Assembly (NCBI GenBank): GCA_944350275.1 | Contig: CALVOK010000045.1 | Location: 1-39,710 of the forward strand | Length of the DNA stretch: 39,710 nucleotides | Source: an uncultured Clostridia bacterium | GTDB taxonomy: Bacteria > Bacillota > Clostridia > Christensenellales > UBA1242 | Reading direction: 5' to 3' | In this document: piece after piece, positions 25,367 to 35,096 of the stretch | Layout of the letters: each line of letters starts with the position of its first letter | Position numbering within the stretch: the first letter of the stretch is position 1 | Translations under genes and position numbers: made by a program | The notes under the pieces: generated by a model | The model's input: only the letters and a program-made list of their open reading frames with translations | What the model was told of the DNA's origin: nothing | The model's database searches: none

Positions 25367-25622
25367 GACTTTCTCCTTTTAATTTGATGAAATTTTTAAT
25401 TGCCGAGTTCACTCGGTCGTTATTGTCTAGCAAAACTTGCTCGTCCAAAGTCTCATTGTCATATAATTTTATATGTTTGAAACTTTTCTTTTTGGGCTTA
25501 TCCTTTTTAAGCCTTTTTCCATCTGATAAATATGCAAACTTATCATCTAGATTGACAATTATAAATAACTGTCCTTTTTCTTTTCCCGCTTTTGCTATGA
25601 CTAAATTGCCTATTCGAAACAT
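25353..25622 (-). CDS. KOW-domain RNA-binding protein (L14e-like)
   Basis: The 89-residue protein begins with a KOW motif ([20 protein letters not shown]) and continues with a Lys-rich [18 protein letters not shown] segment. Clostridia commonly carry such a gene between map and infA, annotated as a KOW-domain or L14e/L6e/L27e-like protein. An RNA or ribosome contact is inferred from the fold and position; no specific role is established in what I can see. Confidence 0.88.
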   Translation of the reverse strand: MFRIGNLVIAKAGKEKGQLFIIVNLDDKFAYLSDGKRLKKDKPKKKSFKHIKLYDNETLDEQVLLDNNDRVNSAIKNFIKLKGESHVKR

Positions 25623-25631
25623 TGTTCCCTC

Positions 25632-26375
25632 TTAAAGTGTAAGTATTTCAACACCATCCTTTGTTATATGAACGGTGTTTTCATAATGTGCAGAAGGTTT
25701 GCCGTCTCTGGTGACAACCCCCCATCCATCCTCTATGAGCCAAACTTCTTTTCGTCCCATGTTAATCATAGGTTCTATTGCAAGGCAGGCATTGTCTGTT
25801 ACTATTGGTCCATCAGTAACCTTGCCATAGTTTGGAACATTTGGTGGCTCATGCATACTTTTGCCTATCCCATGCCCAACAAGTTCACGCACAACTGAAA
25901 AACCATTTTTCTCTGCGTATTCTTGTATTGCATGAGAGGCCTCGCCTAGTCTATGCCCCACCTTAAGATTTTTTACTCCCTCAAAAAAACATTGTTTAGT
26001 GACTTCAATCAACTTTGCTTTCTCGGGAGAAATATGCCCAACAGGAAAAGTTCTAGCGGCATCACCATTTAATCCCTTGTAGTTTACAACAAGGTCAATA
26101 CTGATGATGTCTCCTTCTTTCAGGATAACATTTTCATTTGGAATTCCGTGTACAACCATATCATTCACAGACGAACAAATAGCAGCAGGAAAACCTTCAT
26201 ATCCTTTACATGCGGGATATCCACCACAATTAATTATATACTTTTCTACGAGTTTGTCAAGATCTTTTGTAGAAATACCTGGTCTTATTAGTTTTTCACA
26301 ATAATTTAAGGCATCTCTCGTGATTTGACACGCCTTTTTCATTAGGACAAGTTCAGAAGGAGTTAAATTGTTCAA
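25632..26375 (-). CDS. map: Methionine aminopeptidase, type I
   Basis: Removes the initiator Met from nascent proteins. The 247 aa show the dinuclear metal ligands in order: two Asp (SIDLVVNYKGLNGDAART), His (GHGIGKSMHEPP), Glu (AIEPMIN) and Glu (HYENTVHIT). Translation appears to start at a TTG (26373-26375) that overlaps the adk stop; GGAGG lies 7 nt upstream, inside adk, and the alignment of the N-terminus supports it. Confidence 0.96.
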   Translation of the reverse strand: MNNLTPSELVLMKKACQITRDALNYCEKLIRPGISTKDLDKLVEKYIINCGGYPACKGYEGFPAAICSSVNDMVVHGIPNENVILKEGDIISIDLVVNYKGLNGDAARTFPVGHISPEKAKLIEVTKQCFFEGVKNLKVGHRLGEASHAIQEYAEKNGFSVVRELVGHGIGKSMHEPPNVPNYGKVTDGPIVTDNACLAIEPMINMGRKEVWLIEDGWGVVTRDGKPSAHYENTVHITKDGVEILTL

Positions 26376-27001
26376 TTCTTCGCCTCCAACTTCTCAAGAA
26401 AAGTTTTAACCGGCCTATATGTCTCATCAGGCGAACCTGCCGAGGAGACTTTAAACAGCCTATCACTGTAGAAGTTTATAAGTGGTGATGTATTTGTTTC
26501 ATAAACTTCCAGACGATGTTTTATAGTTTCAGGTTTATCGTCATCACGCTGAATCAATGGAGTATTACATTTTTTGCAAACTTCTTCAGGATTATCTTCA
26601 GTACTGTAAATTTCACTACAATTTGGACAAGTTCTTCTCGAGGAAAGTCTCTCAATAATTATCTCATTTGCAAGTTCAACTAGTATTACTGTGTCGATCT
26701 TTGAGATTGTTTCAAGCGCTTCTGCCTGAGCAACTGTTCTTGGAAAACCATCCAAAATAAAACCTTTTTTACAATCCGACTTTGATAGTCTATCTTTAAC
26801 GAGTTCAACAGTCATTTCATCTGGAACAAGTCCGCCACTTGACATAATGTATTTAACTTTATGTGCGAGAGGACTGTCTTCTTTTACAATTGCTCTAAAC
26901 AAGTCTCCAGTAGAAATCTGTGGAATATCAAAATCTCTTGAGATTTTTTTTGCAAGTGTTCCTTTACCACTACCTGGTGCCCCTAGAAGAATAATTTTCA
27001 T
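26372..27001 (-). CDS. adk: Adenylate kinase
   Basis: Interconverts ATP + AMP and 2 ADP. The 209 aa have the P-loop GAPGSGKGT (7-15), the AMP-binding TGDLFRA, GFPRT, and the long LID with a zinc site (C125, C128, C142, C145) typical of Gram-positive enzymes. AAGGAG precedes the ATG. It is separated from secY by 187 nt that contain a nested palindrome, the largest gap inside the superoperon. Confidence 0.98.
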   Translation of the reverse strand: MKIILLGAPGSGKGTLAKKISRDFDIPQISTGDLFRAIVKEDSPLAHKVKYIMSSGGLVPDEMTVELVKDRLSKSDCKKGFILDGFPRTVAQAEALETISKIDTVILVELANEIIIERLSSRRTCPNCSEIYSTEDNPEEVCKKCNTPLIQRDDDKPETIKHRLEVYETNTSPLINFYSDRLFKVSSAGSPDETYRPVKTFLEKLEAKN

Positions 27002-27025
27002 GTATACTCCTTTTTGTGATTCTTC

Positions 27026-27136
27026 AAACTAAACTTTATCCATTTTGTAAATGATGCTATCTGTAACATGCTTGAGGGAAATAAATTAATTTTTAGTTAC
27101 AGACATAACAAATTACAAAACTTTAAAGTTTAGTTT
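27026..27136. repeat. 111-nt nested inverted repeat between secY and adk
   Basis: AAACTAAACTTTA (27026-27038) is perfectly complementary to 27124-27136. In almost the same register TTTTGTAA (27043-27050) pairs 27113-27120 and CTGTAAC (27061-27067) pairs 27096-27102. The remaining parts of the two 42-nt arms are only partly complementary. The 28-nt loop is AT-rich. There is no T-run, so it is not an ordinary terminator. A miniature inverted-repeat element or a folded leader of adk are both possible. Confidence 0.75.
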
Positions 27137-27188
27137 TATCACTATGCTTTACGAATTTAATCGTTTAAGCCAAATTAAAGATTGTTGT

Positions 27189-28490
27189 TTAACTTAAAAA
27201 ACCTTTATGATTTCTTACAAGCATTTGTGCAGAAAGTTGTTTTTCAAGTTCAAGAGCAACGGACACAACAATCATAAGTCCAGTTGTACTAAATGCATTA
27301 ATTAGTATTGCCGCTCCAGCATAATCTCCTATTGCTTTAAACGCAAGTGATGGAATAAGTGCAATAACAGCAAGCATCAGTGCACCAAAGAAAGTAAGTC
27401 TATTTGAGGTCTTTCTAAGGTAATCTGCAGTTGGCTTTCCTGCTCTAATACCTGTAATAAATCCTCCTTGCTGTTGCAATCTTTTTGAAATATCATCTGG
27501 GTCGAACGATATTTTCGAATAGAAGAAAGCGAATACTAATATCAGAACTGCCGTCAATACAATGTAAAGCCATGAGTCAGTACCTAGCCAATCACTATAC
27601 CAAGTGACATCTGGCCAAAATATTGAAATTATTAGTTGTGGGAATGTCAATAACGCGCTCGCGAAAATTATAGGCATAACACCTGTCGCGTTCAACTTAA
27701 TTGGAATATGTTGACTTTGCCCGCCATACATCTTGTTGCCTTTAATTTGTTTTGCATATTGCACTTTTACTCTTTCTTCTGAATTATCCATAAAGACAAT
27801 AAAAGCAAAGATAAGAATAATAGCAACTATAAACAATGCAAGGTACCATAGATATGTTATATCATTAAAGCACTCGGTAATTATAGCAGCAACTGATGTT
27901 CCAGCGGAAGAAAGAATACCTACAAAGATAAGCAAACTTGTTCCATTTCCTATTCCAAGGTCGGTAATTCTCTCGCCAATCCAAACGGTAAACATTGAAC
28001 CAGCCACCATTATAATCACCATACCACAACCTACAAGCCATTCTGGAATCGCCCTTGTAAGTTCTACATCAAATGCTGTGCCTGCATAACCTACAACAAT
28101 ACCGACCGCCTGAGCAATTGCCAAAATCAACGCAGCAATACGGGTGTAAAGACTAAGTTTTCTTTTCCCATCTTCACCGCTTTTTGCAAGTCTCTCAAGT
28201 GCAGGTATAGCAACAGTTAAAAGTTGAATTACAATGGATGCCGTAATGTAAGGCGAGACACCTAATGCCAGCACTGAACAGTTTGCAAGTGCTCCACCTG
28301 AAACCATGTTCATAAGTTCGAAGAATCCAAATGTTCCACTTATACTCATGTCTCCAAGAGTAAAATCAGTACTAAACCCAACACATGGTATCCAGCAACC
28401 AATTCTATAAACGAGAAGAAGTAGGAGTGTGATTAAAATCTTATTCCTAATTTCTTTCACCTTAAATGCATCTATAATTGTTCTAAACAT
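27189..28490 (-). CDS. secY: Protein translocase subunit SecY
   Basis: Forms the channel of the Sec translocon in the cytoplasmic membrane. The 433 aa show ten hydrophobic segments, the plug-side GGALANCSVLALGVSPYITASI, the RITDLGIGNGTSLLIFVGI loop and the C-terminal IRAGKPTADYLRKT region. The ATG overlaps the rplO stop by one base (TAATG), indicating coupled translation. Confidence 0.98.
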   Translation of the reverse strand: MFRTIIDAFKVKEIRNKILITLLLLLVYRIGCWIPCVGFSTDFTLGDMSISGTFGFFELMNMVSGGALANCSVLALGVSPYITASIVIQLLTVAIPALERLAKSGEDGKRKLSLYTRIAALILAIAQAVGIVVGYAGTAFDVELTRAIPEWLVGCGMVIIMVAGSMFTVWIGERITDLGIGNGTSLLIFVGILSSAGTSVAAIITECFNDITYLWYLALFIVAIILIFAFIVFMDNSEERVKVQYAKQIKGNKMYGGQSQHIPIKLNATGVMPIIFASALLTFPQLIISIFWPDVTWYSDWLGTDSWLYIVLTAVLILVFAFFYSKISFDPDDISKRLQQQGGFITGIRAGKPTADYLRKTSNRLTFFGALMLAVIALIPSLAFKAIGDYAGAAILINAFSTTGLMIVVSVALELEKQLSAQMLVRNHKGFLS

Positions 28491-28936
28491 TATAACTCCT
28501 CAATTTTTCCGCCAACTTTTTCTATTTTCTCTTTTGCCTTTTTGGTAATTTTATTTGCTCTAATAGTGAGAGGCTTTGTAAGTTCTCCGTCTCCCAATAT
28601 TTTAAGCCCATATTCGCTACGTTTTCCAATAAATCTTGTTTGGTACAAAAGTTCTTGGTCAATAACAGCATTTGCTTCAAAGGCTTCAAGATCTCCAACA
28701 TTTACACAAGCATAACGTTTAGAGAAGTTTTTATTGTTAAATCCTCTCATTGGGATTTTCCTAATCATAGGAATATTTCCGCCTTCAAATCCAGGTCGAA
28801 CACCACCGCCACTACGAGCATTCTGTCCTTTGTGACCTTTCCCGCTTGTTTTGCCTATTCCACTACCAATTCCACGACCAACCCTTGTCTTTTTTGTTGT
28901 CGCACCTTTGGCTGGTTTTAAGTTTTCAAGTTCCAT
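28490..28936 (-). CDS. rplO: 50S ribosomal protein L15
   Basis: A central 50S assembly protein. The 148 aa have the basic N-terminal KKTRVGRGIGSGIGKTSGKG and GGNIPMIRKIPMRGF, and the C-terminal KITKKAKEKIEKVGGKIEEL. It is 8 nt after rpmD. Confidence 0.98.
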   Translation of the reverse strand: MELENLKPAKGATTKKTRVGRGIGSGIGKTSGKGHKGQNARSGGGVRPGFEGGNIPMIRKIPMRGFNNKNFSKRYACVNVGDLEAFEANAVIDQELLYQTRFIGKRSEYGLKILGDGELTKPLTIRANKITKKAKEKIEKVGGKIEEL

Positions 28937-28944
28937 AACTCCTC

Positions 28945-29139
28945 CTATTTAACCTCTTCCACTTTTACAAGGTGAGCCACATGGTGAAGACTACCTCTTA
29001 TGGAAGCATTATCAGGGAGCATTCTGGTCTGATTGAGTTTTTTGAATCCGAGTGCTTCAATGATTTGCGCTTGCTTTGCATTATAACCAATCGTACTTCT
29101 AACCCAAGTAACTTTGAGCATTTTTTCTTGTTTTGCCAT
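28945..29139 (-). CDS. rpmD: 50S ribosomal protein L30
   Basis: The 64-residue protein fits L30: KVTWVRSTIGYNAKQAQIIEALGF and the NQTRMLPDNASIRG segment, as in typical bacterial L30 after a short MAKQEK extension. AGGAGG precedes the start. Confidence 0.96.
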   Translation of the reverse strand: MAKQEKMLKVTWVRSTIGYNAKQAQIIEALGFKKLNQTRMLPDNASIRGSLHHVAHLVKVEEVK

Positions 29140-29148
29140 AGTGCCCTC

Positions 29149-29760
29149 CTATATCTCTTCAACTGCTTTGCCACGACGTCTTGCTATTTCTTCCTTTGTT
29201 TTTAAAGAAAGAAGTCCAGCCATTGTCGCTTTTACGCAGTTCATTCTATTTGAAGAACCATGTCTTTTTGTAACAATGTTCTTAATGCCAGCAAGTTCAA
29301 TAACCGCACGAGCAGAACCGCCAGCGATAACTCCTGTACCTTCAGGAGCAGGTAGCAACAATATACTTGTTGCCGAGAACTTGCCTATAGTATCATGAGG
29401 AATTGTATTGTTGACAATAGGAATGTTTACTACATTTTTCTTAGCAACGGTAGTTGCCTTCTCTATAGCAGCACTAACCTCTTTGCTTTTGCCAATACCA
29501 ATACCAACTCTTCCCTTTCTATCTCCAACAACTACAAGTGCAGAGAAACGAAGAGTACGTCCACCTTTAACTACCTTTTGCACACGTCTAACCTGTACTA
29601 CTTGTTTATCAAACTCACTGACCTCACGTCTAGGTGCTCGTTCTCTTCTATCATCCTTTCTTTTGCCTGAGAAGTTGCCTCTTCTTGATTTAGGTGCATT
29701 TTCTACAGAATTTTGTGTTGTTTTAACATTTTCAGTTGCAATTTGTTCGTTTCCTGCCAT
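29149..29760 (-). CDS. rpsE: 30S ribosomal protein S5 (extended N-terminus)
   Basis: S5 lines the mRNA entry channel and affects decoding fidelity. The core ([55 protein letters not shown]) is canonical. At 203 aa it carries about 45 extra N-terminal residues, rich in Asn/Thr then Arg/Lys, presumably disordered and RNA-binding. Confidence 0.97.
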   Translation of the reverse strand: MAGNEQIATENVKTTQNSVENAPKSRRGNFSGKRKDDRRERAPRREVSEFDKQVVQVRRVQKVVKGGRTLRFSALVVVGDRKGRVGIGIGKSKEVSAAIEKATTVAKKNVVNIPIVNNTIPHDTIGKFSATSILLLPAPEGTGVIAGGSARAVIELAGIKNIVTKRHGSSNRMNCVKATMAGLLSLKTKEEIARRRGKAVEEI

Positions 29761-29769
29761 AATTTCCTC

Positions 29770-30138
29770 CTAAAACTTAAGTCCAGCTTCTCTGGCACCA
29801 TCAGCCAAAGCCTGAACACGTCCGATATAGATATATCCACCTCTATCAAAAACAACTTCGCTTATATTTTTCTCAAGAGCACGTTTAGCAATAGTTTGTC
29901 CAACGATTTTTGCTTGCTCTGATTTTGACTTTCCTTGACAAAGTACTTTAACATCTTTATCAAGAGTAGAAGCAGAGGCAAGAGTAACTCCTTTTTTGTC
30001 GTCAATGACTTGAGCATAGATTTGACTTAGACTTCGATAAACACTAAGTCTTGGTCTCTCACTTGTGCCTGAAACCTTAGTTCTAACTCTCTTATGACGA
30101 ACCTTTCTTTCTGTATTTTTGTCTGTCTTGTTAATCAT
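29770..30138 (-). CDS. rplR: 50S ribosomal protein L18
   Basis: Binds 5S rRNA in the central protuberance. The 122 aa show [23 protein letters not shown], the [19 protein letters not shown] strands and the closing [23 protein letters not shown]. It ends 9 nt before rpsE. Confidence 0.98.
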   Translation of the reverse strand: MINKTDKNTERKVRHKRVRTKVSGTSERPRLSVYRSLSQIYAQVIDDKKGVTLASASTLDKDVKVLCQGKSKSEQAKIVGQTIAKRALEKNISEVVFDRGGYIYIGRVQALADGAREAGLKF

Positions 30139-30149
30139 CTGAGTTTCTC

Positions 30150-30698
30150 CTATTTCTTGCCCTTACCGGCTGTTTTTCCGACTTTTCTTATAACTACCTG
30201 ATCAGAATATCTTATTCCATAACCATGATATGGTTCAACTGGTCTAATATATTTGATTTTGGAAGCAAATTGTCCTACTTTTTGTCTATCAATACCACTA
30301 ACTATGATTTCAGTTGCTGAAGGACAAGCAACTTTTATATCTTCAGGTATCTCTACCTCTACAGGATGAGAGAAACCTAAGTTCATAACAAGTTTATTTC
30401 CACTTACTGATGCCTTATAACCTACGCCCGAAATTTGAAGTGATTTACTAAAACCATCATGAACACCAACAACCATGTTGTGAGCAAGAGCCCTATATAA
30501 ACCGTGTTTTGCGTTTGATGATGGAGTATCAACTGCAATTTCGAATGAAAGATTTTGACCATCAATATTTACCTTTATGACATTATCAATATTCTGTATT
30601 AAAGTTCCTTTAGGTCCTGAAACAGTCAAAATGCCCTCTTCAAACTTTGCAGTTACACCACTTGGCATAACAATAATTTCCTTACCTATTCTAGACAT
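30150..30698 (-). CDS. rplF: 50S ribosomal protein L6
   Basis: A two-domain protein near the sarcin-ricin loop. The 182 aa have the [19 protein letters not shown] start, [20 protein letters not shown] and the C-terminal PEPYHGYG-like [17 protein letters not shown] followed by [12 protein letters not shown]. Confidence 0.98.
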   Translation of the reverse strand: MSRIGKEIIVMPSGVTAKFEEGILTVSGPKGTLIQNIDNVIKVNIDGQNLSFEIAVDTPSSNAKHGLYRALAHNMVVGVHDGFSKSLQISGVGYKASVSGNKLVMNLGFSHPVEVEIPEDIKVACPSATEIIVSGIDRQKVGQFASKIKYIRPVEPYHGYGIRYSDQVVIRKVGKTAGKGKK

Positions 30699-30707
30699 AA
30701 TTCCTCC

Positions 30708-31106
30708 TTACCATACATAAGCGAGTACTTCCCCGCCTACTCCGAGTTTTCTTGCCTCTTTATCAGTAATGATGCCTTTGTTTGTAGAGATAATTGCAAT
30801 GCCTAGTCCACTTATAACCTTAGGAAGTTTGTCTTTTTGAGCATATATACGGAGACCTGGCTTAGAAATTCTTTTAAGACCTTGTATAACACTGTCACCC
30901 ATCTCGTCATATTTTAATGTTATTATAATATTTCTATGTTTGTTCTCTTCAACTTCATCATAAGAGACAATATAGCCTTCATCAAGAAGGATTTTTGCTA
31001 TAGCGCGCTTTTCATTTGATGCAGGAATGCTAACACTTTCATGCTTAACCATTGTCGCATTTCTAATTCTGGTAAGCATATCTGCGATTGGATCTGTAAC
31101 TAACAT
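30708..31106 (-). CDS. rpsH: 30S ribosomal protein S8
   Basis: A 16S central-domain binder and, in E. coli, the translational repressor of the spc operon. The 132 aa are canonical: [13 protein letters not shown] at the start and [20 protein letters not shown] to the end [16 protein letters not shown] precedes the start. Confidence 0.98.
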   Translation of the reverse strand: MLVTDPIADMLTRIRNATMVKHESVSIPASNEKRAIAKILLDEGYIVSYDEVEENKHRNIIITLKYDEMGDSVIQGLKRISKPGLRIYAQKDKLPKVISGLGIAIISTNKGIITDKEARKLGVGGEVLAYVW

Positions 31107-31121
31107 AATTTTCCTCCTTAA

Positions 31122-31307
31122 TTACCAACTAGACTTTCTAACACCAGGTATTTCACCCTTGTTTGCAAGTTCTCTAAAGCAGATTCTGCATATACCATAT
31201 TTTCTAAGTACTGCATGAGGTCTACCACAGAGCGAACATCTAGTGTACTGACGAGTTTTGTACTTCTGTGACCTTTTTTGTTTTTCTACTAATGCTTTTT
31301 TTGCCAT
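31122..31307 (-). CDS. rpsN: 30S ribosomal protein S14, type Z
   Basis: The 61-residue zinc-binding form, with CSLCGRPH and CRICFRELA supplying two CxxC pairs, and the RYTRCS-like [20 protein letters not shown] segment. This short C+ form is typical of Gram-positive ribosomal operons. Confidence 0.98.
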   Translation of the reverse strand: MAKKALVEKQKRSQKYKTRQYTRCSLCGRPHAVLRKYGICRICFRELANKGEIPGVRKSSW

Positions 31308-31318
31308 GACTTTATCTC

Positions 31319-31870
31319 CTATTTAGCAAAAGGCAATCCAAGTGCCTTTAAGAGTGCTTTTGCCTCTTCATTTGTCTTAGCGGTTGTTACAAAAGTAATA
31401 TCAAAACCTCTAATTTTTTCGACTTTTTCATATACTATTTCTGGGAAAATAAGTTGTTCTTTAATTCCCATAGAATAATTTCCTTTTCCATCAAAAGATT
31501 TATCTGAAATGCCTCTGAAGTCTCTCACCTTTGGAAGAGCGATTGCTGTGAGTCTGTCAAAAAACTCATACATTCTATCTCCTCTAAGTGTCACTTTAGC
31601 GCCTATCTTTTGTCCTTCTCTTAAACCGAAGTTGGAAATTGATTTTTTAGCAACTGTTACCACAGGTTTTTGCCCTGAAATAACCGCAAGTTCATCAACA
31701 GCAATATTGAAACTCTTTGAATTGCCTTTAACTTCACCAAGTCCCATATTTAAAACAATTTTTACAAGTTTTGGAACTTCGTTTACATTTTTATATCCAA
31801 ATTCTTGAATTAAAGCAGGAACAACTTCCTTTTTGTACTTTTCTAAAATTCTGTTTTGTTCTTTAGCCAT
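31319..31870 (-). CDS. rplE: 50S ribosomal protein L5
   Basis: Binds 5S rRNA and contacts the P-site tRNA. The 183 aa have [34 protein letters not shown], and the C-terminal [25 protein letters not shown] precedes the ATG by about 7 nt. Confidence 0.98.
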   Translation of the reverse strand: MAKEQNRILEKYKKEVVPALIQEFGYKNVNEVPKLVKIVLNMGLGEVKGNSKSFNIAVDELAVISGQKPVVTVAKKSISNFGLREGQKIGAKVTLRGDRMYEFFDRLTAIALPKVRDFRGISDKSFDGKGNYSMGIKEQLIFPEIVYEKVEKIRGFDITFVTTAKTNEEAKALLKALGLPFAK

Positions 31871-31879
31871 TGTTCACTC

Positions 31880-32428
31880 CTATTTTGCTTCCTTCTTTGC
31901 TGTCGACTTTTTTGATGTAGTTTTGTCCTCTACCTTTTTTGTTGTTGCTTTGGTAGTGGTCTTAGTTGTAGATTTTGTAGTTGTCTTAGCCTCTGCCTTC
32001 TTTGTTTCTTTCTTAGGCTTCTCTTCACTTGCCACTGCTTTTAGGTTTGCACCTTTTAAGTCAGATGCTTTGATAGTTTTTTTAGCCTCTTTCTTTGTTT
32101 GCTTTACATATTCTTTGTCAAGAGATGCACCGCACTTTTTACAGATTCTCACCTTTTTGCCATCAATTTCTTTATGTGAAACCCTAGTAGCCTTATTGCA
32201 AACAGGGCAGACAACTTGAACATTTGAGGCATCTATTGGAGCAGGTCTTTTGAAGATTCCACCTTTGTCTTGTTGTGACTTAGGTTTTTGATGCTTAGAG
32301 ACAATGTTTACATTATCAACAAGCACTCTATTTGTTTCAGCATATACCGCAGTAACCTTACCGGTTTTACCTTTATCTTTTCCTGTGATAACAACAACAT
32401 TATCACCGCTTTTAACTGTCAACTTCAT
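31880..32428 (-). CDS. rplX: 50S ribosomal protein L24 with a long Lys/Thr-rich tail
   Basis: L24 starts 50S assembly. I begin at MKLTVKSG (32428), 7 nt after AAGGAG; upstream frame-matched codons have no site. The first 110 residues are normal L24, with a KOW motif (GKDKGKTGKVTAV) and the common CPVC...CKKC ribbon. They are followed by about 70 residues of low-complexity Lys, Thr, Ala and Glu (KAEAKTTTKSTTKTTTK and similar), making 182 aa instead of about 105. The tail resembles histone H1-type basic tails and would be disordered. Confidence 0.95.
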   Translation of the reverse strand: MKLTVKSGDNVVVITGKDKGKTGKVTAVYAETNRVLVDNVNIVSKHQKPKSQQDKGGIFKRPAPIDASNVQVVCPVCNKATRVSHKEIDGKKVRICKKCGASLDKEYVKQTKKEAKKTIKASDLKGANLKAVASEEKPKKETKKAEAKTTTKSTTKTTTKATTKKVEDKTTSKKSTAKKEAK

Positions 32429-32441
32429 TGTCATGCTCCTT

Positions 32442-32810
32442 TTATATAACGTCTGGTGCAAGAGAGATTATTTTCATGTAACCTTTATCACGAAGTTCTC
32501 TTGCAATAGGTCCAAACACACGAGTTCCCTTTGGCTGTTTTTGGTTATCAATTATAACAGCGGCATTATCATCAAATCTTATATGTGAACCATCTGCTCT
32601 ACGAAGTCCTTTTGATGAGCGAACTATAACCGCTTTAACGACATCACCTTTCTTAACAGTTCCGCCAGGAATAGCCTTTTTAACAGAGGCAACAATGACG
32701 TCACCAATGTTTCCACTTCTTCTAAAGGAACCGCCAAGCACTCTGATACACATAATTTCTTTTGCACCTGTGTTGTCTGCAACTTTCAATCTTGTTTGAG
32801 GTTGTATCAT
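32442..32810 (-). CDS. rplN: 50S ribosomal protein L14
   Basis: Sits at the subunit interface and forms a bridge to 16S rRNA. The 122 aa are textbook: [37 protein letters not shown] and the closing [20 protein letters not shown]. Confidence 0.98.
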   Translation of the reverse strand: MIQPQTRLKVADNTGAKEIMCIRVLGGSFRRSGNIGDVIVASVKKAIPGGTVKKGDVVKAVIVRSSKGLRRADGSHIRFDDNAAVIIDNQKQPKGTRVFGPIARELRDKGYMKIISLAPDVI

Positions 32811-32822
32811 AATTCACTCCTT

Positions 32823-33086
32823 TTACTTAGCCTTTTCGACGATTTCGACTACACGGAAATGTTTATCCTTAGAAATAGGTCTTGTTTCCATAATTCTAAC
32901 GGTATCACCGATTCCGCAGATATTGTTCTCGTCGTGAGCCTTAAACTTCTTAGATCTTTGTACGACTTTTTTATAGATTGGGTCTTTAACTCTAGAAACG
33001 ACTTTGACTACAACTGTCTTATCCATTTTGCCAGCCGAAACTACTTCACCTACACGAGTGATTCTTGAATTTCTACTTGTTTCCAT
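32823..33086 (-). CDS. rpsQ: 30S ribosomal protein S17
   Basis: Primary 16S 5'-domain binder. The 87 aa show [19 protein letters not shown], an [16 protein letters not shown] strand pair and the ending [16 protein letters not shown]. The start overlaps rpmC by 14 nt, with GGGGGAG inside rpmC. Confidence 0.97.
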   Translation of the reverse strand: METSRNSRITRVGEVVSAGKMDKTVVVKVVSRVKDPIYKKVVQRSKKFKAHDENNICGIGDTVRIMETRPISKDKHFRVVEIVEKAK

Positions 33087-33291
33087 CGCTCTCCCCCTTT
33101 TCTTGTAATTCTTTTTCTCTTAAAACTGTTTTAACCCTTGCAATATCCTTTTTAACATTGTGCAGAGCCATAGGATTTGCAAGTGATCTAGTGGCATGAG
33201 AGAAACGAAGATTAAATAATTCACTGTTAAGTTCTTTTAGTTTTGCATTAAGTTCTGCCACTGATAAATATTTAATTTCATTAATTTTCAT
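33073..33291 (-). CDS. rpmC: 50S ribosomal protein L29
   Basis: A small two-helix protein near the tunnel exit where SRP and trigger factor dock. The 72 aa fit: [40 protein letters not shown] and [13 protein letters not shown]. The start overlaps rplP by 11 nt. Confidence 0.97.
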   Translation of the reverse strand: MKINEIKYLSVAELNAKLKELNSELFNLRFSHATRSLANPMALHNVKKDIARVKTVLREKELQEKGESDGNK

Positions 33292-33724
33292 CGTTCACAC
33301 CACCTTTTGTAGCATTGTCATCTTTTTTTATAAACTTAACCTTACAAGGAAGTTTATGTCCAGCAAGTCTGAGTGCTTCTTTAGCAACTTCTTCAGACAC
33401 ACCTTCAACTTCAAAGAGTACTCTGCCAGGTTTTACAACTGCAACCCAGAACTCAGGAGAACCTTTACCAGAACCCATACGAGTTTCAGCAGGTTTCTTT
33501 GTTACTGGCTTATCAGGGAAAATTTTTATCCAAACTTTACCATCTCTTCTTGTATACCTAGTAAGAGCAATACGAGCGGCTTCTATTTGGTTAGATTTTA
33601 TCCAGCATGGCTCAGTGGCAATAATTCCATATGAACCATAAGCGAGAGTATTTCCTCTAGTTGCCTTGCCTGTCATTCTGCCTCTATGAACTTTTCTTCT
33701 TTTAACTCTTTTAGGCATTAACAT
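33281..33724 (-). CDS. rplP: 50S ribosomal protein L16
   Basis: Needed for A-site tRNA positioning on the 50S subunit. The 147 aa begin [20 protein letters not shown] and contain [20 protein letters not shown]-type sequence ([20 protein letters not shown]). The ATG overlaps the rpsC stop (TAATG); GGAGG lies 9 nt upstream. Confidence 0.98.
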   Translation of the reverse strand: MLMPKRVKRRKVHRGRMTGKATRGNTLAYGSYGIIATEPCWIKSNQIEAARIALTRYTRRDGKVWIKIFPDKPVTKKPAETRMGSGKGSPEFWVAVVKPGRVLFEVEGVSEEVAKEALRLAGHKLPCKVKFIKKDDNATKGGVNDEN

Positions 33725-34395
33725 TATTCTTGTCCTCCTTTTTTATCAGACGACTTTTTAGCAAGTATTTCACCTTTGTAAATCCAGCATTTAACACCTA
33801 TCTTACCAATAAGAGTGTATGCGGCGGACTCACCATAGTCTATATCTGCTCTAAGAGTATGAAGTGGAACTGAACCTCTAAACTGTTTTTCAATTTGAGA
33901 TTGTTCATTTGCTTTAGCAAGAACACCTGCCACTTGAACTTTACAACCCTTAGCGCCTGCTTTCATAATCCTATCTGCTGCTTGTTTTAAAGCCCTCTTA
34001 GCAGCAACACGTTTTTCGAGTTGAGCAGCAATTGAGTCTGCAACAAGTTGAGCATCGAGGTCAGGTCTTTTAATTTCTTTAACATTAACAAGCAAAGTTT
34101 TTACAGGTTTTATAAGTTTCTGAATGTCTTTCTTAATGTTTTCAATTCCTGCCCCTTTAGTACCAATTATCATACCAGGTTTTGCAGTAAAGATATTTAC
34201 AACAAGTTTTCCTTCAGTTCTCTCTATTGTAACCTTAGAAATAGAAGAAGTTTTATACTTTTTCATTAAGAAATTTTTAATATCTTGGTCCTCTTTAAGA
34301 AATGCAGCAAAAGATTTTTTATCTGCATACCAAGTTGAGTTCCAATCTTTATTGATTCCAATTCTAAGTCCTATTGGACTAACCTTTTGTCCCAT
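33724..34395 (-). CDS. rpsC: 30S ribosomal protein S3
   Basis: Forms the mRNA entry site with S4 and S5. The 223 aa have the [20 protein letters not shown] start, the KH-domain GXXG-type loop [18 protein letters not shown] and the C-terminal IKCWIYKGE-like [11 protein letters not shown]. It is only 2 nt after rplV. Confidence 0.98.
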   Translation of the reverse strand: MGQKVSPIGLRIGINKDWNSTWYADKKSFAAFLKEDQDIKNFLMKKYKTSSISKVTIERTEGKLVVNIFTAKPGMIIGTKGAGIENIKKDIQKLIKPVKTLLVNVKEIKRPDLDAQLVADSIAAQLEKRVAAKRALKQAADRIMKAGAKGCKVQVAGVLAKANEQSQIEKQFRGSVPLHTLRADIDYGESAAYTLIGKIGVKCWIYKGEILAKKSSDKKGGQE

Positions 34396-34397
34396 TC

Positions 34398-34787
34398 TTA
34401 GCCTCCTACTACTTCATCAAGCACTATAGTGATATGTGAAGTTCTTTTGAGAATTATGTTGCCCTGTCCTTTTGCTCTTGCGCTCATTCTTTTAAATTGT
34501 GGACCGCTTGTAGCATAAGCCTCTTTAACAAACAATGTTTCAACATTTTTGCCCATGTTGTTTTCCGCATTAGCGATTGCACTCTTTAAAACTTTAAGAC
34601 TTTCGTAAGCACCTTTGTCAGACATATTTTCAAGGATAGCAACAGCCTCTTCTGCTTTCTTTCCACGAACAAGGTCTAAAATGTATGTGATTTTAGATGG
34701 ACTCATTCTAACATATTTAGCCTTAGCATAAGGTTTTTTAACCTCGCTGTTTCTTTTTTCAGCCTTTTGTCTAATTCTTGTAGCCAT
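34398..34787 (-). CDS. rplV: 50S ribosomal protein L22
   Basis: Its beta hairpin lines the peptide exit tunnel. The 129 aa show AKYVRMSPSKITYILDLVRG, the VLKSAIANAENN helix and the hairpin end KRMSARAKGQGNIILKRTSH. Ordinary length with a basic N-terminal extension of about 20 residues. Confidence 0.98.
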   Translation of the reverse strand: MATRIRQKAEKRNSEVKKPYAKAKYVRMSPSKITYILDLVRGKKAEEAVAILENMSDKGAYESLKVLKSAIANAENNMGKNVETLFVKEAYATSGPQFKRMSARAKGQGNIILKRTSHITIVLDEVVGG

Positions 34788-34797
34788 TTTTCAACCT

Positions 34798-35085
34798 CTA
34801 TTTTTTGCCTGCTTTTGCAACAGTTGCCGACTTTTTAGTATGTCCCTTGTAAGTTCGAGTTGGAGAGAATTCTCCAAGTTTGTGTCCTACCATATCAGCA
34901 GTGCAGTAAACAGGGACATGTTTTTTACCATTATGCACTGCAAAAGTGAATCCTACGAACTCAGGATAGATTGTAGATGATCTCGACCAAGTCTTAATAG
35001 GTCTTTTAACGCCAGATTCTTGCATCTCAGCAACCTTTTTAAGTAGGCTTGGATGAACATAAGGTTTTTTCAATGTTTTGCTCAT
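34798..35085 (-). CDS. rpsS: 30S ribosomal protein S19
   Basis: A 30S head protein next to S13. The 95 aa have [20 protein letters not shown], the [19 protein letters not shown] motif and a Lys-rich tail. AGGAGA precedes the ATG. Confidence 0.98.
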   Translation of the reverse strand: MSKTLKKPYVHPSLLKKVAEMQESGVKRPIKTWSRSSTIYPEFVGFTFAVHNGKKHVPVYCTADMVGHKLGEFSPTRTYKGHTKKSATVAKAGKK

Positions 35086-35096
35086 AGTATTCTCTC

